The notes: a model not told the origin generated them from the sequence alone. Counted from the stretch's first letter, positions 55,652-64,000 are shown. The stretch: DNA of 64,000 bases from CAZDDB01 sp963843285 (GCA_963843285.1 CAWJJO010000005.1:1-64000); one strand, 5' to 3'. Program-made: numbers and translations.

Positions 55652-56257
55652 ATGAAAGGAAGAATGCTTCAGGAGCAAGAATTGATTGCGCGGGCGCGAG
55701 GAGGAGATCGAGTTGCATCGGAGAAGCTATTTCTGGATTACATCAAGCAATCCAGACCAGTCAACGGATTTCTGCGCAGGGCGCTTTCCGACCCGGCGGA
55801 TCGGGAAGAGATGCTTCACGATATCTTTCTACAGCTGATGTCTGGTCCAAATTTCCGGGGTGAAGCCCAACTAAGCACCTATGTATATCAGATCGCACGC
55901 CGTACGGTGTTCCAGAAATTCCGACGAGAGAATACGCGAAAACGAGGCGGATTTTGCCAGATCATGTCGTCGGAAGTGGAGCAAGAAGCAGGGTTACATT
56001 CAAATCCGGAATACAACTATTCAGTGGGTCGTAGACGGAAGCTTTTGCTCGATCTGATCGAAGAGATTCCCTACCCTTACCGGATAGCTCTTCGCTTAAG
56101 AGTCCTGGATGACATGACGTACACAGAGATTGCAAGTCGGATGCAGATTCCACTGAACACAGTTTCTACAAAAATCCACAAAGGGAAAAAGATCCTGTTT
56201 GAACAATTAAAGCGCCACTCGGGGAGCGATCATGTTTCGAATTACAAAGGCTTTTGA
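55652..56257 (+). CDS. ECF-type RNA polymerase sigma factor
   Basis: Starts at 55619, 55652 or 55664 are possible; 55652 has AAGG about seven bases upstream. The ~200-residue protein has region 2 (ELIARARGGDRVASEKLFLDY, DPADREEMLHDIFLQLM, STYVYQIARRTVFQKFRREN) and region 4 (IPYPYRIALRLRVLDDMTYTEIASRM, PLNTVSTKIHKGKKIL). It directs polymerase to a small promoter set. Its 3' end overlaps the STAS gene by 26 bases. No classical anti-sigma gene is adjacent. Confidence 0.8.
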   Translation: MKGRMLQEQELIARARGGDRVASEKLFLDYIKQSRPVNGFLRRALSDPADREEMLHDIFLQLMSGPNFRGEAQLSTYVYQIARRTVFQKFRRENTRKRGGFCQIMSSEVEQEAGLHSNPEYNYSVGRRRKLLLDLIEEIPYPYRIALRLRVLDDMTYTEIASRMQIPLNTVSTKIHKGKKILFEQLKRHSGSDHVSNYKGF

Positions 56258-56519
56258 GAACGAGAAAACTTCGATTTTTAAAATTGAAGGAAAGGTTACT
56301 GACGAATCTCTGGAAGTGTGGTCCAGAGAGATTCGATCGCTAAGAAACGCCGTTGACCGGCAAACGATTCTTGATTTCTGCCACGTATGGTTCATTTCCC
56401 CAGGGGCAATTTCGGTTCTTATCGAATCGGCTTCCGACAATCTTTTTTTACTGAATTGCCCAACAGAAGCCAGGAACGTGTTTCACAGCGCGGGATTGGC
56501 TGCAAGGATGATCGAATAG
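56232..56519 (+). CDS. STAS-fold protein, anti-anti-sigma-like
   Basis: A 95-residue protein with MFRITKAFENEKTSIFKIEGK, a central ILDFCHVWFISPGAISVLIE and a C-terminal helix FHSAGLAARMIE. This follows the strand-helix order of STAS domains. The phosphorylation motif DSSG is replaced by ISPG, keeping only the first serine. It overlaps the upstream sigma gene and ends 11 bases before the next one, so all three are probably translated from one message. Confidence 0.65.
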   Translation: MFRITKAFENEKTSIFKIEGKVTDESLEVWSREIRSLRNAVDRQTILDFCHVWFISPGAISVLIESASDNLFLLNCPTEARNVFHSAGLAARMIE

Positions 56520-56530
56520 AGGAACGGACT

Positions 56531-57181
56531 ATGCAAGAATTACAAAAGAACTTATCGAATCAAATCAGCGATCCCTCGGTGTGGGTAGATCTCTACGGAG
56601 ATGCTCTATACCGGTTTGCATTGGTCCGTTTGCGAAATCGGGAATTGGCGGAAGAAGCCGTACAGGAAACATTCTTGGCCGCCATACAGTCACGCAGCAA
56701 GTTTGCAGGCGGCTCTTCTGAAAGAACCTGGCTGATCGGGATCTTAAAGCATAAGATTATCGATTCTTTCCGCCGCATGAGCCGGGAACAAACAGCGGGC
56801 GATGATCTCGAAATGATTGCCCGAGAGCAGGACGAAGCATTTAACCGCACAGATGAATGGCCCGGTCATTGGAAAGAAACAGAAGCTCCATCCGATTGGG
56901 GGTCCAATCCGGAAGCCGCTTTACAACAGCAAGAGTTCAGGGAAATATTCGAGCGGTGCCTGGCGCAACTTCCTACCAGAATGGCACAGGCATTCGTTCT
57001 TCGTGAGATGGAAGAACTGAGCACGGAAGAAGTCTGTGAAACATTGAATATCTCAAAAAGCAATCTTTGGGTGCTCTTACACCGGGCACGAATGCAGCTT
57101 CGCCGCAGCCTGGAATTAAATTACTTCACCCGCAAGAACGAAGCTCACCATGCGTTCCCCCGTGTTCAAGAAGCAACCTAG
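56531..57181 (+). CDS. Second ECF-type RNA polymerase sigma factor
   Basis: ATG 56531 gives 216 residues. Region 2 is LYGDALYRFALVRLRNRELAEEAVQETFLAAI and RTWLIGILKHKIIDSFRRMS; region 4 is LAQLPTRMAQAFVLREMEELSTEEVCETLNISKSNLWVLLHRARMQLR-like with a clear helix-turn-helix. (Segments are contiguous in the protein.) It belongs to a different ECF group from the first. The usual zinc-binding anti-sigma gene is missing downstream, where a palindromic repeat and polX follow. Confidence 0.85.
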   Translation: MQELQKNLSNQISDPSVWVDLYGDALYRFALVRLRNRELAEEAVQETFLAAIQSRSKFAGGSSERTWLIGILKHKIIDSFRRMSREQTAGDDLEMIAREQDEAFNRTDEWPGHWKETEAPSDWGSNPEAALQQQEFREIFERCLAQLPTRMAQAFVLREMEELSTEEVCETLNISKSNLWVLLHRARMQLRRSLELNYFTRKNEAHHAFPRVQEAT

Positions 57182-57194
57182 AATAGGATTGAAA

Positions 57195-57270
57195 CCACAG
57201 ATAAACACAGATGAACACGGATAAGGAGGAATCTAGTTAAGAATCTGTGTTCATCTGTGTTTATCTGTGG
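57195..57270. repeat. Inverted repeat with perfect 24-bp arms overlapping the polX stop
   Basis: 57195-57218 (CCACAGATAAACACAGATGA...) and 57247-57270 are exact reverse complements with a 28-base loop. The right arm contains the TAA stop and the last codons of polX on the minus strand. Same family as 23938-24021. Confidence 0.9.
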
Positions 57271-59027
57271 GTCCCTTTCCTCCTTCTAGGTCTCCGCGTT
57301 GAATCCTTCAATGATTCCAAAAACTCGTCTACCCGTAGAGTATTCACAATATCCTTTTTGGTGGCCCAGCCGCGACGCGCCTGGCCGATACCGAATTCCA
57401 GATACTGGAAATGGGACACGGAATGAGCGTCGGAATCTATACACATCTTTACACCCGACTCTACACATCGCCGTACATATTCATCTTTTAGATCCAGCCG
57501 GTCGGGGAGACTGTCGATTTCGAGAATGGTTCCCGTGCGTTTCGCCGCGCGAATCACTCCCTCCATATCGATCGCAATCGGTTCCCGGCGATTGATGGAG
57601 CGGGCGGAAGGATGGAAGAATATATCGGCATTCGGATTCTCAATCGCGCGCAAGACACGTTGCGTCTGCTCTTCGCGCGTCAGATTGAAATGGCTATGTA
57701 CTGCAACGCCAACAACATCCAATTTCGCGAGCACTTCGTCTGCGATATCGAGAGAGCCGTCTTTTTGAATATTGACTTCCGCCCCTTTCAAGATACGGAA
57801 TTTCCGCTTTTGTTTTCGTAGCTTCGCATTGATCTTGTCGACAACGGCCATTTGTTTCAATAACTTTGCTTCATCGGAACCGCCGGTCATCGCGAGACTC
57901 TTTGTATGATCGGTAATTGCGATGTATTCCAATCCATGCTGTTCTGCGGCATCCACCATCGCCTCAATCGTGTCCTCACCGTCTGTCCAGTTTGTCTGTA
58001 CCTGAAGATCCCCTTTTAAGTCACCATAGTTCACAAGATCCGGTAGGCGACCCTCGCGCGCGGCTTCGATTTCTCCGGTGCTCTCCCGCAATTCCGGTTC
58101 CACGTACGAAAGACCCAGCTCGCGATAGAGTTCTTCCTCTGTCCGGCCGGCGATGAACTTCCCACCTTTGAATAGTCCATATTCATTCAGCTTGTATCCT
58201 TTCTTGATGGCAATTTCCCGTAATTTGATGTTATGGTCCTTTGATCCTGTAAAATAACAAAGCGCTGCTCCAAAGGACTTGGCGGGTATGATGCGCAGAT
58301 CTGCGTCCACACCGTTTTTCAAACGGACATTGATTTTCGTCGGCCCTTTACCGTATACATGCTCGATTGCAGGCAATGCGAGAAACCGTTCGACAACCGC
58401 TTCCGGTTTGGAAGACACAGCAAGCAGATCGATGTCGCCGACAGTTTCTCTTCTGCGCCGCGCGGAGCCGGCAAATGCCGCGCGTTCCACTTCGGAAAAA
58501 CCTGCGATTGTTTTTTCCAGGTCCCTGATTACAGGAAGAAGCGTGCCGAGAAGCTGTCTTCCGCCGGATTGTTTCAGGAATTCGATGCCACGCAGGATTT
58601 TCTCTTCCGACTTTTGACCGAACTGGGGGAGCGCGCGTATTTTCTGCGCTTTTGCAGCGCGTTCCAGATCGTCCAGAGTGCGGATCTCCAGTTTTTCCCA
58701 CAGCGTCTTGATGTTCTTAGGACCCAACCCCTGGACGCGCATCAGATTTGAAATGTCCACAGGAATTTTCTTTTTGAGTTGCTCATATTCTTTATAGTGT
58801 CCGGTTTTGAGCAGCTCTTCAATATGTCCGGCGATCCCCTTTCCAACACCCGGTACTTCCTGGAGCCCTTTGATGCCGTTTTTCTTATAGGCCTCCAACA
58901 GTGAATCCCCGTGCCCTTCCACACCCTGCGCAGCCTTTTCATAGGAACGGGGTTTGAATTCGACGCCAAGCATTTCCCAGAGGGCTGCCATCTCGTACAG
59001 AATTCCGGCAATTTCTTGATTGGTCAT
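57261..59027 (-). CDS. polX: Family X DNA polymerase with PHP domain
   Basis: Start ATG 59027 gives 588 residues. The N-terminal helix-hairpin-helix part has MTNQEIAGILYEMAALWEM and PRSYEKAAQGVEG; the PolX palm has FAGSARRRRETVGDIDLLAVS with the DxD metal site and FGAALCYFTGSKDHN. The C-terminal PHP phosphoesterase domain shows LKGDLQVQTNWTDG, YIAITDHTKSLAMTGG, GVAVHSHFNL and IDSDAHSVSHFQYLEFG. It fills gaps and trims 3' ends in base-excision repair. The final THR and stop lie in a repeat arm, so the tail TRRPRRRKG may be an extension. Confidence 0.9.
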   Translation of the reverse strand: MTNQEIAGILYEMAALWEMLGVEFKPRSYEKAAQGVEGHGDSLLEAYKKNGIKGLQEVPGVGKGIAGHIEELLKTGHYKEYEQLKKKIPVDISNLMRVQGLGPKNIKTLWEKLEIRTLDDLERAAKAQKIRALPQFGQKSEEKILRGIEFLKQSGGRQLLGTLLPVIRDLEKTIAGFSEVERAAFAGSARRRRETVGDIDLLAVSSKPEAVVERFLALPAIEHVYGKGPTKINVRLKNGVDADLRIIPAKSFGAALCYFTGSKDHNIKLREIAIKKGYKLNEYGLFKGGKFIAGRTEEELYRELGLSYVEPELRESTGEIEAAREGRLPDLVNYGDLKGDLQVQTNWTDGEDTIEAMVDAAEQHGLEYIAITDHTKSLAMTGGSDEAKLLKQMAVVDKINAKLRKQKRKFRILKGAEVNIQKDGSLDIADEVLAKLDVVGVAVHSHFNLTREEQTQRVLRAIENPNADIFFHPSARSINRREPIAIDMEGVIRAAKRTGTILEIDSLPDRLDLKDEYVRRCVESGVKMCIDSDAHSVSHFQYLEFGIGQARRGWATKKDIVNTLRVDEFLESLKDSTRRPRRRKGTHR

Positions 59028-59099
59028 AGGTGAAAGTCTGGAGCGGCGGGGCACCCGCCTGAACCGACTCCTTGATTATAATGGAAAGGAGGTGAACTC

Positions 59100-60476
59100 A
59101 TGACCCAACGATTTGATGCAATCATTATTGGAACCGGACAGGCAGGACCGTCACTTGCCGGTAGACTTTCAGCAGCCGGCTGGAAGGTGGCGGTAATCGA
59201 GCGGAAACGGTTTGGCGGTACTTGTGTGAACAACGGCTGCATTCCGACTAAAACGCTGGTAGCGAGCGCTCGTGCGGCGCACGTAACCCGACGTGGCCCG
59301 GAATACGGTGTCCGAATTGACTCCCCGGTAAGGGTGGACATGAAGACGGTCAAGGAAAGGAAGGACGGGATTGTGCGGCAATCCAATCAGGGAGTCGAAA
59401 AATGGATGAAAAGCTTGACGAACTGCAAAGTGTTCGAAGGTCACGGTTGTTTCGAAGGACCACACATGATCCGAGTGGGAGAAGAATTGCTGGAAGCGGA
59501 CAAGATTTTTATCAACGTAGGTGGACGCGCACATATGCCTTCGGATCTGAGCTTGAATGGCGAAGCGTTGAACAACGCATCCATGATGGATGTAGATTTC
59601 CTGCCGGAACATCTCGTTGTGATCGGCGGCAGCTACATCGGGCTGGAGTTCGGCCAGATGTATCGCCGTTTTGGGAGCGAAGTGACGATCATTGAAATGG
59701 GACCGCGTCTGATCGGTCACGAAGATGAAGATATTTCGGAAGCCGTACGACAAATCATGGAGAAAGAAGGAATCAGGATCCGACTGAACGCAACCTGTAT
59801 TCAGGCGGAAAAGCTCAATGGAAAGATAATGGTTCGCCTGGATTGCCAGACCGGTGGAAACGAAATCGCCTGCTCGCATCTGCTTCTGGCGATCGGGCGC
59901 ATTCCAAACACACAGGACCTCGGATTGGACAAAGCCGGAGTGGAAACGGATCGACGTGGTTACATCACAGTAGATGATCAACTACGGACGAACATACCTG
60001 GCATCTGGGCCATGGGTGACTGCAACGGACGCGGCGCGTTCACGCATACCGCATACAACGATTTCGAAATTGTTGCAGCCAATTTACTGGACAACGATCC
60101 GCGGCGCGTGAGCGATCGAATTCTGACGTATGCGCTATTTGTAGATCCACCGCTCGGCCGCGCAGGAATGACCGAAGCCGAAGTTCGACAATCAGGGAAA
60201 AAAGCGCTGATCGGGAAACGTCCAATGACCAGAATCAGCCGCGCGAAAGAAAAAGGGGAAACAGACGGTTTTATGAAAGTGCTGGTAGATGCGGAAAACA
60301 AACAGATTCTGGGTGCCGCGATTCTGGGGATCGAAGGAGATGAAATCATCCACTCCATCCTGGACATCATGTATGCCAAAGTACCGTACACTGTAATCCA
60401 ACGGGCTATGCACATCCACCCGACTGTATCGGAGCTGATCCCAACGATGCTGGGAGAATTGAAACCTCTCGAATAG
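59100..60476 (+). CDS. FAD-dependent disulfide oxidoreductase (mercuric reductase-like)
   Basis: A 458-residue flavoprotein with a near-perfect ribosome site (AAAGGAGGTGA). It has the FAD motif AIIIGTGQAGPSLAGRLSAAG, the redox-active pair in GGTCVNNGCIPTKTL, an NAD(P) site VVIGGSYIGLEFGQMYRRFG, the second FAD motif GIWAMGDCNGRGAFTHTAYN and the C-terminal His-Glu in HIHPTVSELIPTM. It resembles MerA without the N-terminal metal-binding domain and lacks the C-terminal cysteine pair, so mercury reduction is doubtful; it may act as a dihydrolipoamide-like or general reductase. Confidence 0.85.
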   Translation: MTQRFDAIIIGTGQAGPSLAGRLSAAGWKVAVIERKRFGGTCVNNGCIPTKTLVASARAAHVTRRGPEYGVRIDSPVRVDMKTVKERKDGIVRQSNQGVEKWMKSLTNCKVFEGHGCFEGPHMIRVGEELLEADKIFINVGGRAHMPSDLSLNGEALNNASMMDVDFLPEHLVVIGGSYIGLEFGQMYRRFGSEVTIIEMGPRLIGHEDEDISEAVRQIMEKEGIRIRLNATCIQAEKLNGKIMVRLDCQTGGNEIACSHLLLAIGRIPNTQDLGLDKAGVETDRRGYITVDDQLRTNIPGIWAMGDCNGRGAFTHTAYNDFEIVAANLLDNDPRRVSDRILTYALFVDPPLGRAGMTEAEVRQSGKKALIGKRPMTRISRAKEKGETDGFMKVLVDAENKQILGAAILGIEGDEIIHSILDIMYAKVPYTVIQRAMHIHPTVSELIPTMLGELKPLE

Positions 60477-60600
60477 GCGTCGCGATTACCCTCCGCGCCC
60501 AGGCCGGTTGCCATTCGCGCCGTCGATGGATTACAATCAATACCTTCCAAAAACTATTTCCTGCGTAATTTGCAACTAATCACCTAATGGAGGAGTATCA

Positions 60601-61200
60601 ATGAAACGATTCACCGGGGTTGCGTTGTCGGCGTTGCTCGTGCTGTTCTGGGGCGGTTTCGTCCTGGCACAGACAAACGAGCATCCGACGGAGCATCCCA
60701 AAAAGACTGAACAACCCAAGGCGGAACATCCAGCCAAGAAAATGACAACCGAAGACATCGACAAAGCCATTACGGCCCATATAGTCGATGCATCCAAAGC
60801 GGACGGCAAGTTCCATGCGAAGGATAACGTCTTGAACAAGACGTGGGATCTGACTCTGGTAAAAGTTCACAAAGACAAACTCACTGCACTGGATGCAGAC
60901 AACTACTTCGCCTGCGTTGACTTGAAGGCCGACGATGGCACCCAGGTAGACGTCGATTTCTTCCTGAAAAAAGACGGTAAAAACCTGGTTGTGACGGACA
61001 CCACCGTGCATAAAATCAATGGTGAAGCCCGCTACATGTACGAGGAGAAAAATGGCTTCTGGGTACGCGTGGACAACGCGGGTCATGAACTTCCAAAAAC
61101 GGAAGCCAAAGAGCATCCTGCAGGAGAGAAGAAAGAACATCCCGAAGGAGAGAAGAAAGAACACCCTGAGGGAGAAGAACCTCAATCGCAGAATAACTAA
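60601..61200 (+). CDS. Secreted protein with EHP-rich repeats
   Basis: A 199-residue protein with GGAGG upstream and a signal peptide (MKRFTGVALSALLVLFWGGFVLAQ). Low-complexity segments flank a folded core: EHPTEHPKKTEQPKAEHPAKK at the N-terminus and EHPAGEKKEHPEGEKKEHPE at the C-terminus. The core, TWDLTLVKVHKDKLTALD, YFACVDLKADDGTQVDVDFFL and GEARYMYEEKNGFWVRV, has no family I know. The His/Glu repeats could bind metal ions. Confidence 0.65.
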   Translation: MKRFTGVALSALLVLFWGGFVLAQTNEHPTEHPKKTEQPKAEHPAKKMTTEDIDKAITAHIVDASKADGKFHAKDNVLNKTWDLTLVKVHKDKLTALDADNYFACVDLKADDGTQVDVDFFLKKDGKNLVVTDTTVHKINGEARYMYEEKNGFWVRVDNAGHELPKTEAKEHPAGEKKEHPEGEKKEHPEGEEPQSQNN

Positions 61201-61207
61201 ATTCCGG

Positions 61208-61238
61208 GCGGGCGACCGGCACAAAGCTGGTCGCCCGC
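61208..61238 (+). terminator. Rho-independent terminator
   Basis: GCGGGCGACC (61208-61217) pairs perfectly with GGTCGCCCGC (61229-61238), with extra pairing inside the loop, and is followed by TTTCTTCT. It lies seven bases after the stop of the EHP-rich protein gene. Confidence 0.8.
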
Positions 61239-61256
61239 TTTCTTCTGGAGATAGAC

Positions 61257-62249
61257 ATGCGCTTTGCCAAATCTTTTGCCCTTGCCATTTTCCTGATTCC
61301 CCTCGTTACAGCTGCGGTCTCACCAAACCGGCAATTCGAAGCAACGTATATCGCAACCATTGAATCCATACCAACTGAAACCGGACAACTCGAATTATGG
61401 ATACCTTTGCCGGCCGACAATCCACATCAATCAATTTCGGCAATTAACATTGAAAGTCCCTACCGGATGTCCGTTCGGCACGATCCGGAGTTCGGAAATG
61501 CGTTTCTCTACACAAAGATCGAGAATCCGAAAGAATCCACCGTGACTGTAAAAGTGCATTTTCGGGCGGAACGGCTCGAAGTAAAGAACGCGAATCTGAC
61601 TCCTGTCGCAAATTGGAACCCTGCTCCGGAAACATTCAAACGCTTTCTCAGGCCTGATCGCCTCGTGACGCTATCCCCCCGCATATGGAATCTGGCAGAC
61701 AAACTCACCCGGGGGATGGACACTCCGGAGGCGAAGGCAAGAGCCATTTACGACTACGTCGTCAGAAACGTCACGTATGACAAGACAGTACCCGGTTGGG
61801 GAAAAGGGGACACCGAACGCGCATGCGATATCAAGAAAGGAAATTGCACAGACTTTCATTCGCTTTTCATTTCACTGGCCCGGGCCTCCGGTATCCCGGC
61901 AAGATTTGTGATCGGGTTTCCCCTGCTGCAGGATTCAAAAGGAACCCTACCCGGCTATCATTGCTGGGCAGAATTCTACATTGCCGGCCATGGATGGGTG
62001 CCCGTGGACACATCAGAGGCGTCCAAATCGAAAGACCCGGAACGTCGCAACTATCTGTTTGCAAATCTCGATCCTGATCGCATCGAGTTTACAGGCGGAC
62101 GGGATATCATTCTGGATCCGCCGCAAAAAGGGGAACCACTCAACTACTTCATTTACCCCTATGCAGAAGCGGACGGCAAGAAGATTGAAACCACAAAAAT
62201 TCAATTGGATTACGTAAATCTGCCGGTCGCTGCTATGGCCCTCAAGTGA
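61257..62249 (+). CDS. Secreted transglutaminase-like protein
   Basis: A 330-residue protein with a signal peptide (MRFAKSFALAIFLIPLVTAAV). The N-terminal half is a beta-rich domain with ELWIPLPADNPHQSI. The catalytic half has AKARAIYDYVVRNVTYD, the cysteine in KKGNCTDFHSLFISLARASG, the histidine in GYHCWAEFYIAGHGW and the aspartate in VPVDTSEAS: the Cys-His-Asp triad of the transglutaminase/peptidase fold. It probably acts on periplasmic or surface proteins; the bond it cleaves or makes is unknown. Confidence 0.85.
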   Translation: MRFAKSFALAIFLIPLVTAAVSPNRQFEATYIATIESIPTETGQLELWIPLPADNPHQSISAINIESPYRMSVRHDPEFGNAFLYTKIENPKESTVTVKVHFRAERLEVKNANLTPVANWNPAPETFKRFLRPDRLVTLSPRIWNLADKLTRGMDTPEAKARAIYDYVVRNVTYDKTVPGWGKGDTERACDIKKGNCTDFHSLFISLARASGIPARFVIGFPLLQDSKGTLPGYHCWAEFYIAGHGWVPVDTSEASKSKDPERRNYLFANLDPDRIEFTGGRDIILDPPQKGEPLNYFIYPYAEADGKKIETTKIQLDYVNLPVAAMALK

Positions 62250-62289
62250 TCACTGAGCGATGACGAAAGCTTAGCAAACTTTTTTGTTT

Positions 62290-62674
62290 CTCAATGCTGC
62301 AACAGTTTTGGTTTATTTTTCCCATGCCATGGAAGCGCTGGGGTTTGGCATGCTCTGGTCATTGCAACCATTCAAACTTGAGTATCGATCTGAAGTGGCT
62401 TAGGTACGTGGTCAATTCACCGCGCATGCACATCTGGCATCACGCGGCGGACGAGTCTGAAGCCGTGAACAAGAACTTCGGAATCGTCCTAAGCATTTGG
62501 GACTGGATCTTCAAGACCGCCTACATGCCGGCCGGCCGGTTTCCGGTACGCCTCGGTTTTGATGGAATGCAGACATACCCTTCCGGATTTCTGAATCAGT
62601 ACTTGTTTCCGCTCAGCTTGTTTTGGAAAAACCGAAAATCCATTCCGCCAACCGTTTCAGCGCGATCCGTCTGA
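62290..62674 (+). pseudogene. Remnant of a sterol desaturase/fatty acid hydroxylase family gene
   Basis: Only the last third of the protein remains. The readable part has CNHSNLSIDLKWLRYVVNSP, then RMHIWHHAADESEAVNKNFG and WDWIFKTAYMP, which contain histidine motifs (HSN and HxxHH) of this di-iron membrane family. The preceding bases read MEALGFGMLWSL in another frame, so there is also a frameshift near 62360-62370. No N-terminal half with the first histidine box is found between this and the transglutaminase gene. It appears to be a decayed gene. Confidence 0.7.
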
Positions 62675-62689
62675 AACTGGGTCCGGGCG

Positions 62690-63613
62690 CTAAGCTTCGG
62701 CAAGCACCATTAGAAACCTCTGATCCCCACTCAGAAACTCCTGAACTGGGGAAAAACCCGCCTCCTCCTCGATCAGGCGCGGAAGTGCGTCGCGCGAAAA
62801 TTTCCCGGAAACATTCATCTTCAGTTTTTCCGACATTACTATATTTATAGTACTACCACCGATATTTAATGAAAGATCCCTGCTCGCTTGAAAGTGCTTG
62901 GTCAGATAGAAAAGTCCGGGGTAATCCTCAGCCGGCTTTGTTTCAAAGACGAGGCTGCCGTCCTCTTGCCTGATTCCAACACTGGCCAACGGCGCAAATG
63001 CAAACCGGCGGTTCAAAGGATTATCATACCCGGCGATGGAATCCTCGGCATAAAGCTCCCCATCAGCCAGGAGGAAATCGCCCGGTCTCGAGATCGTTCG
63101 TAACAGACGGCACATCTCCACCGGCGAGAAAGCGCCCAGTGTATTGCCTAGAATCATGAAGAGATGGGGTCTTGCGCCGGAAACAATCGATTCCAGATGG
63201 CCGCGATTGGTGGCCTCGGCCTTGTAAGCATGATACTGAATGCCCGATGAAATCGCTTCACGACAAGCCATCTCCAAAAGCGCCAGGCTGGAATCGACCG
63301 GAATATACCGAACGATCCTGCCTGAATCCCGGATCGCGCGTAAAAGCAGAATGTCCTTATTCCCCTGCCCTGATCCAATGCTGATCACTTCAAGATCCTG
63401 TGGTAGGCGTTTGGCCATTTCCTCCGAATGACCGGATACGAGATCGGAAGACCGTATGAAGTTTCTGTACGCGCCGTCCTGGCATAAATCCAACCAGGCT
63501 TTTACGGAAAGCGGAAACCAATAAAAGAATTTTTCTGGCAAAAATCGAGTCTCAAATGCCGATACAAACTGAGCCGCCAATTCATTTTCGGTTAGAAGTA
63601 CTTCGATCTGCAC
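62690..63613 (-). CDS. EgtD-like SAM-dependent methyltransferase
   Basis: A 307-residue protein. The SAM site is LEVISIGSGQGNKDILLLRAI followed by YIPVDSSLALLEMA; the family-specific block is PHLFMILGNTLGAFSP and the acidic GDFLLADGELY. This fits the histidine-specific methyltransferase family (DUF2260) that includes EgtD of ergothioneine synthesis. EgtB is not in the window and relatives modify other substrates, so histidine betaine formation is only a possibility. It converges on the desaturase remnant. Confidence 0.75.
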   Translation of the reverse strand: MQIEVLLTENELAAQFVSAFETRFLPEKFFYWFPLSVKAWLDLCQDGAYRNFIRSSDLVSGHSEEMAKRLPQDLEVISIGSGQGNKDILLLRAIRDSGRIVRYIPVDSSLALLEMACREAISSGIQYHAYKAEATNRGHLESIVSGARPHLFMILGNTLGAFSPVEMCRLLRTISRPGDFLLADGELYAEDSIAGYDNPLNRRFAFAPLASVGIRQEDGSLVFETKPAEDYPGLFYLTKHFQASRDLSLNIGGSTINIVMSEKLKMNVSGKFSRDALPRLIEEEAGFSPVQEFLSGDQRFLMVLAEA

Positions 63614-63696
63614 TTAGTCTTGGAGATCTGCTCAACGGTAATTGTGGCTTCCCGTTCAACAGAAAGATAAAATATCCACAAGTATAACATTTTCTT

Positions 63697-64000
63697 ATGA
63701 CTCTATTAGAGAGATTAGGGTGGAACGCGTCCTGGGGACGAGCGTTTGCGTCAATGCAATCGCGGGGATTTGTTCCGGGAAGAGTGACCGCGCAGCACAA
63801 GAATTCGTACCGTGTTTATTTTGAGAATGGTGAAATCGTCGCTCGGGTTACAGGCAAACTGCTTCATGAAGCCGAACAATCGGGGATCCTTCCGGTTGTC
63901 GGAGATTGGATCGCTCTCCGCTTAGCAAACGATCAAAGTTCCGCCTCGATTCACGCCGTCCTGCCACGCAAAAGCAAATTTTCCAGGAAGATCGCAGGCA
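63697..64000 (+). CDS. rsgA: Ribosome small-subunit-dependent GTPase A, N-terminal part (runs off the window)
   Basis: From ATG 63697 the frame is open to the window end: MTLLERLGWNASWGRAFASM, then VPGRVTAQHKNSYRVYFENG, VTGKLLHEAEQSGILPVVGD and WIALRL, ending PRKSKFSRKIAG. This is the OB-fold N-terminal domain of RsgA/EngC, which checks the 30S subunit late in assembly. The circularly permuted GTPase domain lies beyond the window. It is divergent from the methyltransferase gene. Confidence 0.85.
   Translation, partial: MTLLERLGWNASWGRAFASMQSRGFVPGRVTAQHKNSYRVYFENGEIVARVTGKLLHEAEQSGILPVVGDWIALRLANDQSSASIHAVLPRKSKFSRKIAG

Noticed and set aside
59169..59981. Minus-strand 270-residue ORF
   Set aside because: Antisense shadow of the MerA-like flavoprotein.
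59100..60476. Mercury-resistance operon
   Set aside because: No merR, merT or merP neighbours, no N-terminal metal-binding domain and no C-terminal cysteine pair in the flavoprotein.

Overview
The window is a stretch of bacterial chromosome, about 64 kb, gene-dense and with moderate GC content. It carries no rRNA and no complete tRNA. The gene set suggests an Acidobacteriota-like soil bacterium: an alternative complex III plus caa3 oxidase operon, an ElbD-like ether-lipid megasynthase, DUF4239 and STAS proteins, ECF sigma factors, and many dispersed palindromic repeats. The phylum is inferred from gene content only; no marker phylogeny was possible.

Layout. (1) 1-7.2 kb: the 3' part of phosphoglucomutase, a sigma54-dependent response regulator, a DUF4239 membrane protein, a STAS protein, a BamA-type barrel protein and an unknown secreted protein. 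Every one of these is broken by single-base indels, often in short homopolymers. (2) 7.5-12.2 kb: two decayed 3' halves of a tRNA-Thr lie 3.5 kb apart. Between and next to them are an S74-chaperone-domain protein, a lipoprotein and two paralogous secreted serine proteases. (3) 12.3-23.9 kb: a lipid or envelope block with a GtrA-START fusion, a CDP-alcohol phosphatidyltransferase, a GT2 glycosyltransferase, a HAD-IB phosphatase, a LarA-like (DUF2088) protein, a 1460-residue reductase-AMP ligase-ACP-acyltransferase fusion (ElbD-like) and an SDR. (4) 24-27.1 kb: a dienelactone hydrolase, an ACT-domain protein and an IS110-family insertion sequence with a structured non-coding 5' end. (5) 27.2-33.7 kb: metabolic genes for a lipid kinase, FolB, a fused aconitase-family hydratase, an aldehyde dehydrogenase and a secreted M20 amidohydrolase. 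(6) 34-39.3 kb: a Rieske oxygenase of the betaine/choline type, a three-gene osmoprotectant ABC importer, a proline dehydrogenase and a TonB protein. (7) 39.5-53.2 kb: a respiratory operon actABCDEF, a small membrane protein, SCO1, coxBACD, and a translationally coupled phosphatase/sulfatase-superfamily membrane protein. (8) 53.2-64 kb: a Ca2+/H+ exchanger, small zinc-binding and membrane proteins, two ECF sigma factors flanking a STAS protein, PolX, a MerA-like flavoprotein, a transglutaminase, a desaturase remnant, an EgtD-like methyltransferase and the start of rsgA.

Functional picture. The act-cox operon encodes a quinol:cytochrome c oxidoreductase directly followed by a caa3 oxidase with the A2-type YSHP signature, i.e. 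a complete aerobic terminal branch. The lipid block has the domains needed to activate a fatty acid, load it on a carrier, reduce it and transfer it to glycerol phosphate. The transporter, Rieske oxygenase and proline dehydrogenase may work together on quaternary amines such as betaines. Several families of imperfect palindromes sit at gene boundaries, and in several places they supply the start, signal peptide, C-terminus or stop codon of the neighbouring protein.
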